A program made the translations under genes and the position numbers. A DNA stretch of 44,427 bases, taken from positions 1 to 44,427 of the forward strand of contig CANQFT010000018.1 in NCBI GenBank assembly GCA_947599925.1. Direction: 5' to 3'. The notes under the pieces are model-generated. The model saw only the letters and a list, made by a program, of their open reading frames with translations, was not told the DNA's origin and made no database searches. Source of the stretch: an uncultured Oscillospiraceae bacterium. Its GTDB lineage: Bacteria > Bacillota > Clostridia > Oscillospirales > Oscillospiraceae. This document shows positions 1 to 6,623 of the stretch, piece after piece (position 1 is the stretch's first letter; each line of letters starts with the position of its first letter).

Positions 1-1
1 A

Positions 2-43
2 TCGGATTGGCTGAACATCAGCGGCTGGCAAGAATGGGACTAA
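2..43 (+). CDS. 3' end of an unidentified protein (partial)
   Basis: Reading from base 2, an open frame ends in SGWQEWD and a TAA stop at 41-43. It is followed eight bases later by a GC-rich hairpin that would make a sensible terminator. Only 13 codons lie in the window, so no family can be named. The support is the reading frame plus the hairpin position. Confidence 0.35.
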   Translation, partial: SDWLNISGWQEWD

Positions 44-50
44 GTTTTAA

Positions 51-85
51 GGGGAGAGCGTGTGTACGCTCTCCCCTGCCGTTTT
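51..85 (+). terminator. hairpin terminator, possibly bidirectional
   Basis: A perfect 10-bp stem (GGGGAGAGCG / CGCTCTCCCC) with a 6-nt loop is followed by a short T run on the + strand. It follows the partial CDS that ends at 43. It could also stop leftward transcription from the 139-854 genes, although the T run on that side is poor. Confidence 0.55.
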
Positions 86-138
86 TCAAATCGCCAAATT
101 GTACGGGTCTCTTTCGTGTCGGCCTCCACTTGCCGCGT

Positions 139-264
139 TCATGGCGCGCCTTTTTGCGCCTTTTGTCGGGCCTCTTTCTGCCTTGCAAACTCCCGTTGGA
201 AGTTGGCGATCTGCGCGGCGTCCATCCCCTTGCGGGGCAGGAGATACCGCCCTTCTTTCTTCAC
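139..264 (-). CDS. 41-aa basic small protein, translationally coupled
   Basis: The GTG start overlaps the stop of the 197-aa gene (GTGA), a normal sign of translational coupling. The product begins VKKEGRYLLPRKG and ends in a Lys/Arg/Gln-rich, probably helical tail (QREFARQKEARQKAQKGAP). I recognise no family. A hydrophilic, basic, 41-residue product could be a small partner of the membrane protein upstream. The overlap and reasonable codon use argue for it; the short length argues for caution. Confidence 0.4.
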   Translation of the reverse strand: MKKEGRYLLPRKGMDAAQIANFQREFARQKEARQKAQKGAP

Positions 265-854
265 TCTTGGCACAGCCAATTAAGGATCGCTTGGCATTTT
301 TCGCGGGTTGGATAATGTGACAGTATCTGCTCTTTCAAATATAGCATGGCAAGATCCGTTTTTCCAACCAGGTAATCTGGTATCGACCCGGACGTGGGAG
401 GGATCACCGTAATGACGCCGGAGCTGTTAACATATTCTTTTATCGCCGATTGCTTGGCCGCTTCTATCAGTTCCGGTGGAAGCTTGATCGTTTGCACAGC
501 ATCTTTTTCATATACCAAGCTGTACTTTCCCGTTTCCCTTGTTCCTACAACATAATTGTATCCGCCGGTCTTATAGGTGCCACCGGTTGTGATTCCCCCT
601 ACGGTTGCGGCCCCAAAGTGCAGCTTCTCCGGCTCATAGCACGTCACTTGGTCTACCACTTTTTTGATCTCCAGTATTTCCGAAAACACGTTTCCCCGCT
701 TTATGACACAGATTTCCTTTTTTGTTGGATCATAGGTCATATACCCCCGGATCTTCTCATACTTCTGAATCGTTTTCTCTTCGTTTTTGTGAGCGATCCA
801 TATAAGAAAAATGATTATCAGCGCAACAATGATGGCAGCAACAAGATCCGACAT
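261..854 (-). CDS. membrane-anchored hypothetical protein (197 aa)
   Basis: Residues 4-22 form one strongly hydrophobic helix (VAAIIVALIIIFLIWIA), and a soluble domain of about 170 residues follows. The middle contains a Gly/Thr-rich stretch (TVGGITTGGTYKTGGYN) and several beta-prone segments. No catalytic motif is evident and I do not recognise the family. The start is supported by a strong GGAGGAGAGG Shine-Dalgarno 5-6 bases upstream. It is the main gene of a small leftward cluster of short ORFs and its end overlaps a 41-aa ORF. The topology suggests a cytoplasmic or surface domain held at the membrane by an N-terminal anchor; the orientation is unknown. Confidence 0.7.
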   Translation of the reverse strand: MSDLVAAIIVALIIIFLIWIAHKNEEKTIQKYEKIRGYMTYDPTKKEICVIKRGNVFSEILEIKKVVDQVTCYEPEKLHFGAATVGGITTGGTYKTGGYNYVVGTRETGKYSLVYEKDAVQTIKLPPELIEAAKQSAIKEYVNSSGVITVIPPTSGSIPDYLVGKTDLAMLYLKEQILSHYPTREKCQAILNWLCQE

Positions 855-904
855 ACGATCCTCTCCTCCGTTTTATCTGGATTTTTTCTCGTCATGTGTA
901 TACA

Positions 905-982
905 CTATCTCGCTGACTTTCGCCTGTCTATATGCGTCTGGTGCCTGATGTTTTTTGCCCTGCGGCCTGGGTATTCTTTCAT
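905..982 (-). CDS. 25-aa small ORF
   Basis: A short basic ORF beginning MKEYPGRRAKNIRHQTH is preceded by GGGGAGG at good spacing. Its ATG overlaps the TGA of the ORF upstream (ATGA). It ends 50 bases before the 197-aa gene. It may be a real microprotein or simply a leader peptide. The family is unknown. Confidence 0.3.
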   Translation of the reverse strand: MKEYPGRRAKNIRHQTHIDRRKSAR

Positions 983-1083
983 CTCCGATCCTCCCCTTCT
1001 ATCTCGCGGCACATCTGCGCCGCGTTTTCTTTAGTATAGGGTAAAGGAATGAAAAAGTCAATATAGTATCGTTGGTTTTCCAT
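979..1083 (-). CDS. 34-aa small ORF (tentative)
   Basis: This frame begins MENQRYYIDFFIPLPYTKEN and ends in a charged tail, and it overlaps the next ORF by ATGA. It has protein-like composition but no clear Shine-Dalgarno site. A consensus leftward promoter (1033-1061) lies inside it. Either the ORF is real and the promoter match is fortuitous, or the promoter is real and this frame is untranslated. Confidence 0.25.
   Translation of the reverse strand: MENQRYYIDFFIPLPYTKENAAQMCREIEGEDRR
1033..1061 (-). promoter_or_regulatory. leftward sigma-A promoter candidate
   Basis: On the minus strand TTGACT, a 17-bp spacer and TATACT give a near-consensus promoter. Transcription would start near 1026 and cover the 25-aa ORF, the 197-aa membrane protein and the 41-aa ORF. 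It overlaps a tentative 34-aa reading frame. Confidence 0.5.
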
Positions 1084-1085
1084 TG

Positions 1086-1100
1086 TGATACACTGTAACA
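1086..1100. promoter_or_regulatory. dyad operator candidate between divergent genes
   Basis: An interrupted palindrome TGaTACAcTGTAaCA sits in the divergent region between the left-hand small genes and the XRE regulator gene. Its size and place suit autoregulation by the XRE protein, but this is inference from position. Confidence 0.4.
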
Positions 1101-1145
1101 TCTCTTGTCCACACCCGCTAAACTTATAGGAAAGGTGGTGTTATC

Positions 1146-1496
1146 GTGCAGGGGAAGAAACCGATCAACGTCAGAGTTGGCGCGAACATTCAGTGGCTGC
1201 GGGAGGAGCGCCACCTGACCCAAGAGGGGTTGTCGGAGAAGATCGGCGTCACCCCCAACCACTTGAGCGCCATTGAGCGGGGTGTTTCGGGGATCTCGCT
1301 GGAGCTGCTGGAAAAGCTGTGCCAGGAGCTCTCCGTGACGGCGGACCACATCCTCTTTGGGCGCAAGGCGGCGGAGGCCAACGGGGAGGAACTGCTGCGC
1401 CTTCTGCGGTCCATCGACCAGGGCCAGGCGGAGCTCACCCGGCTGGGCCGGTCCATTGAAGCCCTGACCGAGCAGTTGAAACACCTGCGGGAGTGA
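1146..1496 (+). CDS. XRE-family transcriptional regulator
   Basis: This is a 116-residue DNA-binding protein. Residues about 8-65 form a Cro/CI-type helix-turn-helix, with TQEGLSEKIGVTPNHLSAIERG as its core. The C-terminal 45 residues are a predicted amphipathic or coiled-coil helix (LLRSIDQGQAELTRLGRSIEALTEQL) likely to mediate dimerisation. The GTG start is chosen for its AAAGGTGG ribosome site seven bases upstream. It is divergent from the small leftward genes, with a dyad at 1086-1100 that it may bind. Such regulators are common in mobile islands; the exact target is unknown. Confidence 0.85.
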   Translation: MQGKKPINVRVGANIQWLREERHLTQEGLSEKIGVTPNHLSAIERGVSGISLELLEKLCQELSVTADHILFGRKAAEANGEELLRLLRSIDQGQAELTRLGRSIEALTEQLKHLRE

Positions 1497-1552
1497 GCGG
1501 GCCTGGCCAAGTGAACGCCAAATCTCATCACGCTTCGATTTTCAGGGCAGAG

Positions 1553-1604
1553 AAAAGCGGCCAGCAGACGCCGCCGGTTGGCATCGTCTGTTGGCCGCTT
1601 TTTC
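1553..1604. terminator. bidirectional terminator between convergent genes
   Basis: An 18-bp stem with one wobble (AAAAGCGGCCAGCAGACG paired with its near complement at 1585-1602) has A and T runs at its two ends. It lies between the convergent XRE gene and MBL-fold gene and can serve both. Confidence 0.8.
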
Positions 1605-1615
1605 AATTGTCGCTA

Positions 1616-2815
1616 TTATCGCGTATGCTCTTCTTTTGGGCGCACGAAAACCTCGTATTGGAAGCCTTCGCCCTTGGTCACATGGATCACCCGCCTATGT
1701 AGCTGCATCATGATCTGGTCCAGCATATAAGCGTCAGGGTGCCCAAAATGATTCTCGCGCCCATAACTGCATACAAACAGGGGGTATTCCGGTCCCAGCA
1801 TTTTCTCCAGCTGGTTGATGCTGGTCGCTTCCCTGGCGCCATGATGCGGCAGCAGAAAAACGCCTATGGCTTGCTCGCACTCCCCCACAAACTTTTCCAG
1901 ATCGGCCCCCCTGTTCCGGAGACGGGTGAGGCCTATATCTCCTGTCAGCAGGGTCCCGCCTCCATATCGTCTCAAACAGCGGCAACGACACCAGCATCCG
2001 TCCCTGCACACGGGCTCGATCCACGCCTTCCCGCGCTCTTCCAGCGGTGCGTGATAGAGCACAAGGGAACTTTGGTTGATCTTGTATCTTGCAGTTTTAT
2101 ACATCTCCCTCGCGTTTTTCCGCAACGTCTCGTCTTTCAAAAGCTCTTCTAAGCTCTGATCCTGCGGTATCAGCCCGCGAATTTTCTTGCGGGTCGCCTC
2201 CTGGACCTCGTTTTTCTGATCCTGATAAATGCGAAACTGCCACTCCGCCCGGGAACAGGTCGCATTTGCCGACCCGTCACAATGCACCACATCCATCTCA
2301 GGCTGTGCGTTTGTATCCTCCCAAATATTGCCCTGCAAAGTAAAATCACCGGTCTGATGGCTGCTTTTGTGTCGTGTCTGTGATCCGCCGGGTGAGCTCC
2401 TCTGGGGGTGAAGGATATAGAGGGTCTCGCAGCCCTTCTTCTTGAAATAGGCGGCAGGGTCCTCGTAGAACTCGTATAGCCGCTCGTCGGCCCCTTTCGC
2501 CAATACGGCGAAGAGTTTAAGCTCCTCAGGGGAAAAGTACGGAATAAAAACATTCTTCACGTCAAACACATCCAAAAGGGTCGGAATGGCCGAAACGTGA
2601 TCTGTATCAAAGTGGGACACAAACAGCGCGTCCAACCTTTTCTTTGGGGTGCTTTTATCTTTTTCGATCTGCTGACACAAGTCGGCTGTGTCTGGATCAC
2701 TAGAACTTCCGCAGTCGTAGACAAAACGAAAAATATCTTTGTCGGGGTTTTTCCTGATCGTGCAATCATAGTACAGTCCCTGTCCTACGCCGTGAAATTG
2801 ACAACTGGCATTCAT
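1616..2815 (-). CDS. MBL-fold metallohydrolase (ComEC-like motif), 399 aa
   Basis: The protein carries metallo-beta-lactamase fold signatures. SHFDTDH at residues 67-73 is the HxDxDH version seen in ComEC-type MBL domains. TGDI at 291-294, LPHHGA at 322-327 and a late NHFGHP at 355-360 follow, so a di-metal hydrolase is plausible. No signal peptide or membrane segment is seen, so it is probably cytoplasmic. An unusual Cys cluster (C270, 274, 276, 278, 280) just before the TGD motif suggests an extra metal site or disulphide knot. It stands alone, with its own promoter and terminator. The substrate is unknown; nuclease, phosphodiesterase and signal-degrading roles are all possible. Stand-alone ComEC-like MBL proteins are often found in accessory or defence-type loci. 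Confidence 0.75.
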   Translation of the reverse strand: MNASCQFHGVGQGLYYDCTIRKNPDKDIFRFVYDCGSSSDPDTADLCQQIEKDKSTPKKRLDALFVSHFDTDHVSAIPTLLDVFDVKNVFIPYFSPEELKLFAVLAKGADERLYEFYEDPAAYFKKKGCETLYILHPQRSSPGGSQTRHKSSHQTGDFTLQGNIWEDTNAQPEMDVVHCDGSANATCSRAEWQFRIYQDQKNEVQEATRKKIRGLIPQDQSLEELLKDETLRKNAREMYKTARYKINQSSLVLYHAPLEERGKAWIEPVCRDGCWCRCRCLRRYGGGTLLTGDIGLTRLRNRGADLEKFVGECEQAIGVFLLPHHGAREATSINQLEKMLGPEYPLFVCSYGRENHFGHPDAYMLDQIMMQLHRRVIHVTKGEGFQYEVFVRPKEEHTR

Positions 2816-2838
2816 TCTCTTGCCCCCTTTTGGTGTTT

Positions 2839-2867
2839 ATTATATCACTTTCTCTTCCCGTACGCAA
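2839..2867 (-). promoter_or_regulatory. promoter of the MBL-fold gene
   Basis: On the minus strand TTGCGT, a 17-bp spacer and TATAAT end 24 bases upstream of the ATG at 2815. It is a good sigma-A match and supports a monocistronic gene. Confidence 0.75.
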
Positions 2868-2869
2868 CA

Positions 2870-3165
2870 TTTTATGCAAGCCCAAGTTTTTAGGCTATGT
2901 CGGACACTATATTCTCCCAAAACAATTATGTGGGCCGCCTCCCGCTCATCGGCCGTCTGTGACGATCCCGGTGGTCAGACATACCGTTGCCCCCTTATCT
3001 GCTCGTATCGGTTAAAGCTGATCTTCTTAGCACTCGAGCCATTCAGCGGCCTAAAAAATCAGGCCGCCGCGCTCGCGTTTACTTCTTAATTTATTTTACC
3101 ACAGCCCCTCTGTTCGTGTCCACCGGGACCAGCCCAAGGCGGTCAATCATAAAAATGGGAGAGGC
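2870..3165. other. intergenic stretch with no convincing gene
   Basis: This gap lies between divergent genes. It contains a small hairpin (GCGGCCT paired with AGGCCGC near 3049-3070) and short frames of up to about 70 codons that lack ribosome sites or recognisable content. I see no RNA gene signature. Confidence 0.4.
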
Positions 3166-3166
3166 A

Positions 3167-3195
3167 TTGACAGACTATCATTGAGATGATATAAT
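3167..3195 (+). promoter_or_regulatory. consensus promoter of the DUF3990/XRE operon
   Basis: TTGACA, a 17-bp spacer and TATAAT form a perfect sigma-A promoter 37 bases upstream of the GTG start. It overlaps the first of two dyads, as expected for a repressible operon. Confidence 0.85.
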
Positions 3196-3219
3196 CCAGC
3201 GTATATCATTACAATGACA
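3176..3219. promoter_or_regulatory. two matching operator dyads
   Basis: Site 1 (3176-3191) is TATCAT-N4-ATGATA, a perfect dyad that covers the spacer and -10. Site 2 (3204-3219) is TATCAT-N4-ATGACA, the same architecture with one mismatch, starting 28 bp downstream. The likely ligand is the XRE-domain antitoxin encoded in the same operon (inference). Confidence 0.6.
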
Positions 3220-3232
3220 GACGGAGGGCAAT

Positions 3233-3931
3233 GTGAGTAGCATGATTTTATTACACGGAAGCAGCCAGGTGGTGGAAGCGCCGGAGCTTTCCGCCGGGAG
3301 TATTCACAACGACTACGGCCAGGGGTTTTATTGCACGCAATCCGAGGAAATGGCCCGGGAGTGGGCGTGCAAAAACCGAGAGGACGGTTTTGTCAATCGG
3401 TACGCGTTTGACCCCGCTGGGCTCCGAGTCCTGGACCTGTCGGACGGGGCGCATACCGTTCTCAACTGGATCGCCATTCTCCTGAAAAATCGGACGTTCC
3501 GTTTGAGCCAACCTATTGCCGTTGACGCTCGGGAATATCTGATCGAGCATTTCGCCATCGACACAACGGAATATGATGTGGTCGTAGGATACCGGGCGGA
3601 TGATTCCTATTTTCAATATGCCCAATCCTTTGTGGAAAACACGCTGCCTCTGCGCGGATTGAACAAGGCGCTGACCCTCGGCAAACTAGGCTTGCAGACG
3701 GTGCTCGTCTCTGAAAGGGCATTTCAGCGACTTCAATTCATGGGCGCGGAGCCGGTGGATGGGACGATCTACTACCCCAGGTTCGCGCAGCGGGATGACA
3801 CGGCCAGGCGAACTTATTCCGCTGAAATCGCCAAGGGCAGATCCTACCGGGATGACATTTTTGTGCTGGATATTTTAAGAGAGGAGATGCGAAACGATGA
3901 CCCACGCATACAGCGGATCCTATTTGAATGA
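3233..3931 (+). CDS. DUF3990 family protein, probable toxin of a TA pair
   Basis: This 232-residue protein opens with ILLHGSS and NDYGQGFYCT, followed by EMAREWAC, the hallmark pattern of the DUF3990 family. These motifs resemble the H and Y positions of ADP-ribosyltransferase folds, so an ADP-ribosylating toxin is a reasonable but unproven reading. A GTG start is used: GGAGGG lies 4 bases upstream, whereas the ATG three codons later is too far from it. The gene overlaps the next one by 35 bases, and the next encodes a protein with an XRE domain. That is the usual arrangement for a toxin followed by its antitoxin or regulator. Expression is from a perfect promoter with two dyads. Confidence 0.8.
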   Translation: MSSMILLHGSSQVVEAPELSAGSIHNDYGQGFYCTQSEEMAREWACKNREDGFVNRYAFDPAGLRVLDLSDGAHTVLNWIAILLKNRTFRLSQPIAVDAREYLIEHFAIDTTEYDVVVGYRADDSYFQYAQSFVENTLPLRGLNKALTLGKLGLQTVLVSERAFQRLQFMGAEPVDGTIYYPRFAQRDDTARRTYSAEIAKGRSYRDDIFVLDILREEMRNDDPRIQRILFE

Positions 3932-4544
3932 CGCAAAGGATCGGCTGTCGCGGTTCTTTGACTATCTGGTCAACGACTGCGGTATGAAGGCCGACTGGGC
4001 GGCGTCTATTTTCCTCTCCTCCGGGTACGCGGAACAGTTTGAGCGGGGCAACCCAGCTGTTCTCGCGGGGATGTCCGGCGTGGAGCTTGCCAGAGCTGTC
4101 GTTCAAAAAACGTACAGGAAGAAGGCCCTGCCGGAATCAGGGCCTCGGGAGGATCTGTCCCGCGAGTACTGGGCGGGCTGGGCGCTGGCGGAGTACCAGT
4201 GGCACAGCGGAAAGCGATTCAAGGATATTTTCGAGCGCGTCAAGTTTTCGGAGATCGTCTCGATGTACCCCGTATATCACGAGATGGACAGTTCAAAATT
4301 TATCGAGGCGATGGACCAGCGATGCGCAATAGTGCTGCCGGAGTGCAGACTGAAGAAGCTACGGGAGAGCCGGGGGCTTTCCCAAACGGAACTGGCCAGA
4401 GCCTCCGGCGTCAACCTCCGATCCATCCAGATGTATGAGCAGCGCGTCAACGACATCGACAAGGCCCAGGCCCAGACAGTATATAAGCTGTCCCGCGTGA
4501 TCGGCTGCTCCATGGAGGACCTACTGGAGCAACCGGCAGAATGA
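3897..4544 (+). CDS. DUF3791-like/XRE fusion, probable antitoxin
   Basis: The 215-residue product has two parts. Residues about 1-140 contain an FDYLVNDCGM...FLSSGYAEQFERGNPAVLAGMSGVELA pattern typical of partners encoded next to DUF3990 proteins. Residues about 150-212 form an XRE helix-turn-helix (LRESRGLSQTELARASGVNLRSIQMYEQ). The N-terminal part probably binds the toxin and the C-terminal part the two operators upstream, giving conditional autoregulation. This is inferred from architecture and overlap. The start is supported by AGGAGATG nine bases upstream. No gene follows downstream on this strand until the RNA-like stretch. Confidence 0.75.
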   Translation: MTHAYSGSYLNDAKDRLSRFFDYLVNDCGMKADWAASIFLSSGYAEQFERGNPAVLAGMSGVELARAVVQKTYRKKALPESGPREDLSREYWAGWALAEYQWHSGKRFKDIFERVKFSEIVSMYPVYHEMDSSKFIEAMDQRCAIVLPECRLKKLRESRGLSQTELARASGVNLRSIQMYEQRVNDIDKAQAQTVYKLSRVIGCSMEDLLEQPAE

Positions 4545-4559
4545 ATTATACTTTCAAGG

Positions 4560-5120
4560 CACGCCGCTTGGAGATGAAACTATGAGCGTGAGTAGCTCCA
4601 AGGATTTCCAATCGGCGAGGATATTTTTCCAAGGCGCCAAAATCCGGTACTGAGCACACATATTAATTAAGCTCCGGCGGGCAGTACCGAGGCGCCCGCA
4701 ATCGAGAGAGGCGAAAACCCTGGCAATGTGGCAAGGGCGTGAATACGATCAATCTTTACTGGCTATTTTACGCAAGAACCAACGGGCTCATGTGGGATGG
4801 CCGAACCCCTGTGTTGAAACATGGTTGACGCCTACTTAGGGGCAATGCACACCTACTGTGACTCCGTAACCTGTTGTAAAAGGTTTGGGGAAACCTACAA
4901 ACAGAAAGCGGAGCGGGAATACGAAAAGTCTGACCGGCAACTTCATAGCATTCTGACTTGCTTTGGCAATGAGGCTAAGGCTATCCGAGTTGCGGAGAAT
5001 CGGCTACATTCCCATTACCAGGGCGGAGCCATGGAGCCATCAAAGATGTACCCAGCCACCACGTTGCACCTTCTGGTCAGCGAAATCCGAGCCAAGACAG
5101 AACGAGATACATAGTGAGGT
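4560..5120 (+). ncRNA. structured, gene-poor stretch; candidate RNA (possible intron remnant)
   Basis: This stretch contains nested inverted repeats: CGCCG...CGGCG enclosing CTTGGAG...CTCCAAG (about 4570-4625), GGCGCC...GGCGCC enclosing GGTACTG...CAGTACC (4653-4705), and AGGTTT-gggg-AAACCT near 4885-4900. The spacing looks like a folded RNA more than protein-coding DNA. A degenerate 5' part of a group II intron is one possibility, but no reverse transcriptase or domain V is seen. A 97-codon frame (4821-5114) overlaps it. Confidence 0.3.
4821..5114 (+). CDS. 97-aa ORF of doubtful coding status
   Basis: The frame opens at an ATG with no clear ribosome site and has a stop codon just upstream. 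The translation (MVDAYLGAMHTYCDSVTCCKRFGE...) is charged, Cys-containing and unlike any family I know. It lies in a region full of RNA-like inverted repeats, one of which falls inside the frame. It may simply be the reading of a structured RNA or a mobile-element remnant. Confidence 0.2.
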   Translation: MVDAYLGAMHTYCDSVTCCKRFGETYKQKAEREYEKSDRQLHSILTCFGNEAKAIRVAENRLHSHYQGGAMEPSKMYPATTLHLLVSEIRAKTERDT

Positions 5121-5122
5121 AA

Positions 5123-5160
5123 AACGTACCCCTGTCCGGAATTCCGGACAGGGGTACGTT
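5123..5160 (-). terminator. 38-bp perfect palindrome, terminator for the leftward operon
   Basis: A perfect palindrome (arms AACGTACCCCTGTCCGGAA and its complement) ends three bases from the stop of the leftward gene at 5164. On the minus strand it runs into TTTT, so it is a terminator for the ImmA/membrane-protein pair. On the + strand no T run follows. Confidence 0.7.
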
Positions 5161-5163
5161 GGG

Positions 5164-5679
5164 CTATAGGTCTTTACTTGTCTCATTTATGCTATCGTCA
5201 TTAACCTTGTCCTTGCGGTTTTTCTTGATTTCATCCGGACGATTCTTGCTATCAAGAAATCCGTTAATAACGGACTGGGAGTTAAAGGAAAACGAGTTCT
5301 TCGTAACAAAAAACAGCATTCCAACCAGTTCGGCCACCACGACACCCAGATAGTATTTCAAAAAATCAAATAATCCCATCAGCAAGTTCGGATCTTCCGT
5401 GCCCCACAAAGAAAATACGATGGCTATTACAACTCCGTTGAACAGCAGGAGCTGTATCGCAAGGAGCGCAATAATAGAAAATAGAAGTGGGCGTTGTTGC
5501 TTTAACCGCTGGTTTTCATTATTAGATAGAATTTTAAGAATCACTTCTATCCAGGAGGACCTTGGTTGAGGAGACTTTATTGCCGTTGCGCTTGACTCTT
5601 TTGGAATATCTCCGGATAACGTCTCAAGTAGCTTTTCTCTCTCAAGTTGCTCGCATTCATTTGGCGCGGATTCCTTCAT
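5164..5679 (-). CDS. two-helix membrane protein paired with an ImmA-type peptidase
   Basis: The 171-residue protein has a charged N-terminal tail and two hydrophobic helices, near residues 66-91 (LLFSIIALLAIQLLLFNGVVIAIVFS) and 100-126. A charged, Lys/Asp-rich C-terminal tail follows. Both tails should lie on the same side of the membrane. I recognise no family. It begins 11 bases after the peptidase gene, with AAGGAG upstream, and shares its promoter and terminator, so the two probably act together. A stress sensor, an immunity protein or a substrate of the peptidase are all conceivable; none can be chosen from sequence. Confidence 0.7.
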   Translation of the reverse strand: MKESAPNECEQLEREKLLETLSGDIPKESSATAIKSPQPRSSWIEVILKILSNNENQRLKQQRPLLFSIIALLAIQLLLFNGVVIAIVFSLWGTEDPNLLMGLFDFLKYYLGVVVAELVGMLFFVTKNSFSFNSQSVINGFLDSKNRPDEIKKNRKDKVNDDSINETSKDL

Positions 5680-5690
5680 CGTGCTTCTCC

Positions 5691-6227
5691 TTATGTTAAT
5701 ACCATGTCAGTTAAGCCCAAAAATTTAAGCCTAGCCTCCATAACTGACCTGGAAACATCAAAAGCGTCCGCCAATAGGCTAATTGTAGGAATAAGCAAAA
5801 TTTCAATCTGCTTTAATAAAGACTTTTTGGGGATCAATAAAGCCCCTGCAAAAATATTGGCGTTTATTTCTTCCTCGCTTTGTCCTTCCTTGTCATCGTC
5901 ATATCGAAAGGCAATATGAAACTTGTCTCCAGACAGGCACGCATGGGCTAATTCGTGAGCAACAGTAAATCTTATACGGTGCCATGTCATGGACGGTTCT
6001 TTTTCGTTGTAAAAAATGGCGGCGGAATCTCCCTTTGTTGCAAGCGCCCCAAGTACCCTTCTGCCTGTGTTTTGCTCGTATTCGGAAAAATCTTGCGATG
6101 GAATAACCGATATCTTGGCCTTTTCTAATATAGCGCTAAGGTCCACGGGCACAGCATTTATCTGGTGACTTCCTTTTAAGAGATCTTCCGGGGTTTTCCC
6201 CATAATGCCATTTATCGCTTCACACAT
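5691..6227 (-). CDS. ImmA/IrrE-family metallopeptidase
   Basis: The 178-residue protein contains the zinc protease motif HELAH at residues 91-95 within FTVAHELAHACL. An EEEINANIFAGALLIP segment near 118-133 supplies the third metal ligand, as in COG2856 (ImmA/IrrE) proteins. These peptidases typically cleave an XRE repressor or respond to stress; the substrate here is not evident. The start at 6227 is chosen because AGAGGAG lies just upstream and because the promoter at 6295-6323 falls inside any longer frame. It is the first gene of a two-gene operon with a membrane protein, and no XRE gene is directly attached to it. Confidence 0.85.
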   Translation of the reverse strand: MCEAINGIMGKTPEDLLKGSHQINAVPVDLSAILEKAKISVIPSQDFSEYEQNTGRRVLGALATKGDSAAIFYNEKEPSMTWHRIRFTVAHELAHACLSGDKFHIAFRYDDDKEGQSEEEINANIFAGALLIPKKSLLKQIEILLIPTISLLADAFDVSRSVMEARLKFLGLTDMVLT

Positions 6228-6294
6228 AGGCGACTCCTCTTTCTGTATACGGATTAGCCTGGCCGTACTTTTGCTACCACCCTTTTTCGCGCTT

Positions 6295-6323
6295 ATTGTA
6301 CACCTTTTCCTGCATTTTGTCAA
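6295..6323 (-). promoter_or_regulatory. promoter of the ImmA/membrane-protein operon
   Basis: On the minus strand TTGACA, a 17-bp spacer and TACAAT lie about 70 bases upstream of the peptidase ATG. It is strong and decides the start of that gene. Confidence 0.8.
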
Positions 6324-6462
6324 TTTTCTTTTATATGGCATAAAGGCTCACCCCTCTTGTGGCAACATACACGAATTTCTTTGCAATTTTGGCAGAAAAA
6401 CGGCGTGTCTGGAAAAATGAATACTGCGGACAGACCCACTATAGAGTCTGTCGTCAGAGGGC

Positions 6463-6500
6463 AAAAAGCCAGGGCGGTCTTGGTGACAAGACCGCCCTGG
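6463..6500 (-). terminator. terminator of the tRNA operon
   Basis: A 14-bp perfect stem (CCAGGGCGGTCTTG with its complement, GTGA loop) is followed on the minus strand by CTTTTTG. It lies directly 3' of tRNA-Tyr. Confidence 0.85.
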
Positions 6501-6502
6501 GG

Positions 6503-6586
6503 TGGTGGGAGCGGGTGGATTCGAACCACCGTAGCTTACGCAACAGATTTACAGTCTGCCCCCTTTGGCCGCTCGGGAACGCTCCC
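6503..6586 (-). tRNA. tRNA-Tyr (anticodon GTA)
   Basis: The acceptor stem GGGAGCG/CGCTCCC, the encoded CCA end, the T-loop GGTTCGAATCC and a long variable arm are all visible. The anticodon GTA lies at 6550-6552. The long extra arm fits a class II tyrosine tRNA. It is co-transcribed after tRNA-Thr. Confidence 0.95.
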
Positions 6587-6623
6587 ATATTCAGTTTTCT
6601 TTCCCCCACCCGGCCAAAAGGTG

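Noticed and set aside
4560-5120. Retron or complete group II intron
   Set aside because: No reverse transcriptase gene and no domain V-like hairpin are present, so only a remnant or a different RNA can be proposed.
1-6400. Integrative conjugative element
   Set aside because: No relaxase, type IV secretion, integrase or recombinase gene is in the window. Lower GC and the small-gene content are suggestive only.
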